Source: JBBRMQ01 sp038230775 (GTDB taxonomy: Bacteria > Acidobacteriota > Thermoanaerobaculia > Gp7-AA8). From it: DNA of 35,937 nt. The stretch lies in the NCBI GenBank assembly GCA_038230775.1, contig JBBRMQ010000008.1, positions 1 through 35,937 on the forward strand, written 5' to 3'. The notes under the pieces were generated by a model. It did not search any database and was not told the origin of the DNA. It worked only from the letters and a program-made list of their open reading frames with translations. A program made the position numbers and the translations under genes. Below, piece after piece: positions 34,311 to 35,937 of this stretch (within the stretch, counting starts at the first letter, position 1; each line of letters starts with the position of its first letter).

Positions 34311-35937
34311 GTGTCGGTGATCGCGGAAATCAAGCCTCCCGATCAGGCTTCGCGCGACGCCATTCGCAATGAGCTCGACGTCACCATGCTCGTCGAGGCG
34401 GCTGCTGGCACCGGCAAGACGACCAACCTTGTGAAGAGGATGGTGAATCTTGTCGCGACCGGGCGCGCTTCCGTTTCGTCCATTGCTGCCATCACCTTTA
34501 CGCTGAAGGCGGCGGCGCATTTGCGCGAGGAGTTTTTGCGCGCGTTGGGCGAGGCCCCTCACCCGGCCTCCGGCCACCCTCTCCCCGCTGCGCGCGGAGA
34601 TGGCCTGCAAGGAGAGCTATTCGCGAGTGGGGCGGCGTCGCCATCGCCCCGCTTGCGGGGAGAAGGTGCCCGAAGGGCGGATGAGGGGCAGCCTGCCTTC
34701 ATCGGAACCACGCACGCCTTCTGCGCGCGCCTGCTCCGCGAACGCCCCGTCGAAGCGGGGCTCGATCCCGAATTCGAAGAGCTCGACGAAGCCGCGGCCC
34801 GCCAGATCACCTCGGAATTCTGGAACCGGTGGTTCGATGCGAAAGCCGTGTCCGATGATCCGCTGGTGGCCGAGGCGCGGGAGGTGGGCCTGGATCGGAA
34901 GACGTTGCGCAGCGCGTTCGTGCGTATCGTCGAGTATCCCGATGTCGTCCTCGTCTCCGAACGCAGGCCGCGGCCTGACATGCGCGGCGCGATCGATGCG
35001 CTCGTCGATTTTCTCGATCGGTGCGAGCCGCATCTGCCAGACGGCGATGATCCCGACGACTTCGTCATCCTCATCCGCAAGCTGATTCGTCAGCGCAATA
35101 GCGCCGACCTCAGCGACGCGTTCGATCAGTTCCTCCTGCTCGATGAAGCGAATCACGCGAGCAGGAAGCCGGTGCAGAAACGCTGGGCGCACGGTCCGAC
35201 CGCCAAGCAGCTCGGCCTCGACTTCAAGGATCTCGTCGAGCGGACGATCCGTCCCGCGCTGCGTGCCTGGCGCGAGCACGTTCACGGCATCGCGCTCGAG
35301 CTTCTCCGTCCCGCCGCCGCGCAATTCTTCGAGGAGCGCCGCCGCAACGGCACGCTCACGTTTCAGGATCTCCTCGTCTGCGCGCGCGACCTGCTGCGCG
35401 ATCACCCGAACGTCCGCCGCTACTTCCAGCGCCGCTTCACCCACGTCCTCGTGGACGAGTTTCAGGACACCGATCCGGTGCAGGCCGAGGTGTTGATGTA
35501 TCTGACGGGGGCGGAGGTGGGGGAGATGAACTGGCGCAAGATCCACCCGCGGCCCGGCAGCCTGTTCATCGTCGGCGATCCGAAGCAGTCGATCTACCGC
35601 TTCCGCCGCGCGGACATCACGACGTATCTCGATGTGCGGCGCATCATTGAAAAGAGCGGCGGAAAGATCGTGCCGCTGTCCACGAACTTTCGTTCCGTTC
35701 CCGCGATCTGCACCTATGTCAACGAGGCGTTCCGGTCGCTGTTCACCAAGGAGGATGTCGAGGCCAGGATGCAGGCCGAGCACGTCGATCTTGCTTCTTT
35801 TGTAGCTGACGCTTCTGCTTCTGTGTGTGGAGCTTCTGAGTCTGGAGCTTCTGAGTCTGGAGCTTCTGAGTGTGGACCGGCTTCAGCCGGTCACAGTCAT
35901 GAGCATGATGACCGGCTAAAGCCGGTCCACACACAGA
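34311..35937 (+). CDS. addA: AddA-like UvrD/RecB-type helicase-nuclease (3' end beyond the window)
   Basis: The frame opens with GTG 34311 (or 34317) and runs off the right edge after about 540 codons. Motif I is LVEAAAGTGKTT near residue 30, motif Ia is AITFTLKAAAHLREEF near 65, then FIGTTHAFCARLL, motif II LVDEFQDTDPVQAE near 385, motif III FIVGDPKQSIYRFRRAD near 425 and the start of motif IV PLSTNFRS near 460. That is the AddA order; the nuclease end lies beyond the edge. It follows addB by 55 bp on the same strand, one unit. An inverted REP pair interrupts it in frame near residue 83, and a second repeat cluster begins near residue 500. The helicase motifs remain open. Confidence 0.88.
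   Translation, partial: MSVIAEIKPPDQASRDAIRNELDVTMLVEAAAGTGKTTNLVKRMVNLVATGRASVSSIAAITFTLKAAAHLREEFLRALGEAPHPASGHPLPAARGDGLQGELFASGAASPSPRLRGEGARRADEGQPAFIGTTHAFCARLLRERPVEAGLDPEFEELDEAAARQITSEFWNRWFDAKAVSDDPLVAEAREVGLDRKTLRSAFVRIVEYPDVVLVSERRPRPDMRGAIDALVDFLDRCEPHLPDGDDPDDFVILIRKLIRQRNSADLSDAFDQFLLLDEANHASRKPVQKRWAHGPTAKQLGLDFKDLVERTIRPALRAWREHVHGIALELLRPAAAQFFEERRRNGTLTFQDLLVCARDLLRDHPNVRRYFQRRFTHVLVDEFQDTDPVQAEVLMYLTGAEVGEMNWRKIHPRPGSLFIVGDPKQSIYRFRRADITTYLDVRRIIEKSGGKIVPLSTNFRSVPAICTYVNEAFRSLFTKEDVEARMQAEHVDLASFVADASASVCGASESGASESGASECGPASAGHSHEHDDRLKPVHTQ
34554..34689. repeat. Inverted pair of REP-like elements inserted in frame in addA
   Basis: The left arm GCCCCTCACCCGGCCTCCGG (34554-) has the same form as the element in addB. 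The right arm is its inverted counterpart, ending GGATGAGGGGC at 34689. The pair with its 60-base centre adds about 45 codons between LREEFLRALGE and FIGTTHAFC, with no stop and no frame change. It could fold into a long hairpin in the mRNA. Confidence 0.8.
35810..35937. repeat. Tandem 15-bp repeats and two palindromes inside addA (runs off the edge)
   Basis: GGAGCTTCTGAGTCT is repeated in tandem, followed by the hairpins GACCGGCTTCAGCCGGTC (35875-35892) and GACCGGCTAAAGCCGGTC (35910-35927), then CCACACACAGA. This is the reverse-strand form of the same family as the array in addB. The frame stays open (ASESGASESGASECGPASAG). Confidence 0.8.

Overview
The window is about 36 kb of GC-rich bacterial DNA. 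It is most likely a defence/mobile accessory island followed by the start of a housekeeping-type DNA-repair locus. Three things hint at Acidobacteriota or a relative: a decayed Ser/Thr kinase joined to a TolB/PD40-like propeller, abundant GCCGGCTGAAGCCGGC-type palindromes, and frequent VapBC pairs. This is inference from style only; there is no rRNA or marker gene here. No tRNA, rRNA or CRISPR array was seen.

Layout. (1) 1-4.6 kb: a VapBC toxin-antitoxin pair cut by the window edge, RadC, a wrecked protein-kinase gene and a DUF2207 membrane protein, all on the minus strand. A 275-bp direct duplication brackets the kinase/DUF2207 segment. (2) 5.1-6.6 kb: a type III-like restriction helicase truncated after motif III and joined head-on to a multiply frameshifted conserved gene. 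(3) 6.7-12 kb: RmuC, a divergent sigma-54 activator with a CARF-like N-terminal sensor, and a convergent DprA plus ComF-like phosphoribosyltransferase pair. (4) 12.1-20.1 kb: a five-gene, overlapping minus-strand operon. It is a type I restriction-modification system (hsdR-hsdM-hsdS) followed by a DUF3696-type AAA ATPase and a protein with a possible phospholipase-D-like/MIT_C-like end. (5) 20.2-25.4 kb: a graveyard and cargo zone. It holds remnants of a RelE-UvrD gene (twice), of an addB-like gene and of a type III methyltransferase, plus a second VapBC with a clear operator, an HNH endonuclease with a probable base-reading N-domain, and two conserved unknowns. (6) 25.4-28.7 kb: an Orc/Cdc6-like AAA ATPase overlapping an intact RelE-UvrD fusion. 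(7) 28.8-31.1 kb: a secreted or anchored trypsin-like protease and a lipoprotein. (8) 31.3 kb to the end: AddB-like nuclease (one frameshift) and AddA-like helicase (cut by the window edge), both carrying palindromic repeats inserted in frame.

How it fits together. Restriction (types I, III-like and HNH), toxin-antitoxin pairs, DprA/PRTase with a CARF regulator, and AAA/UvrD modules are packed side by side, as in defence islands. Several intact genes have degenerate partial copies upstream of them, so the island has grown by repeated duplication and internal deletion. The type III-like system is dead: its Res and Mod halves survive only as fragments about 17 kb apart. The type I operon, the DprA/PRTase/CARF group, the HNH gene, VapBC2 and the AAA/RelE-UvrD pair look intact.
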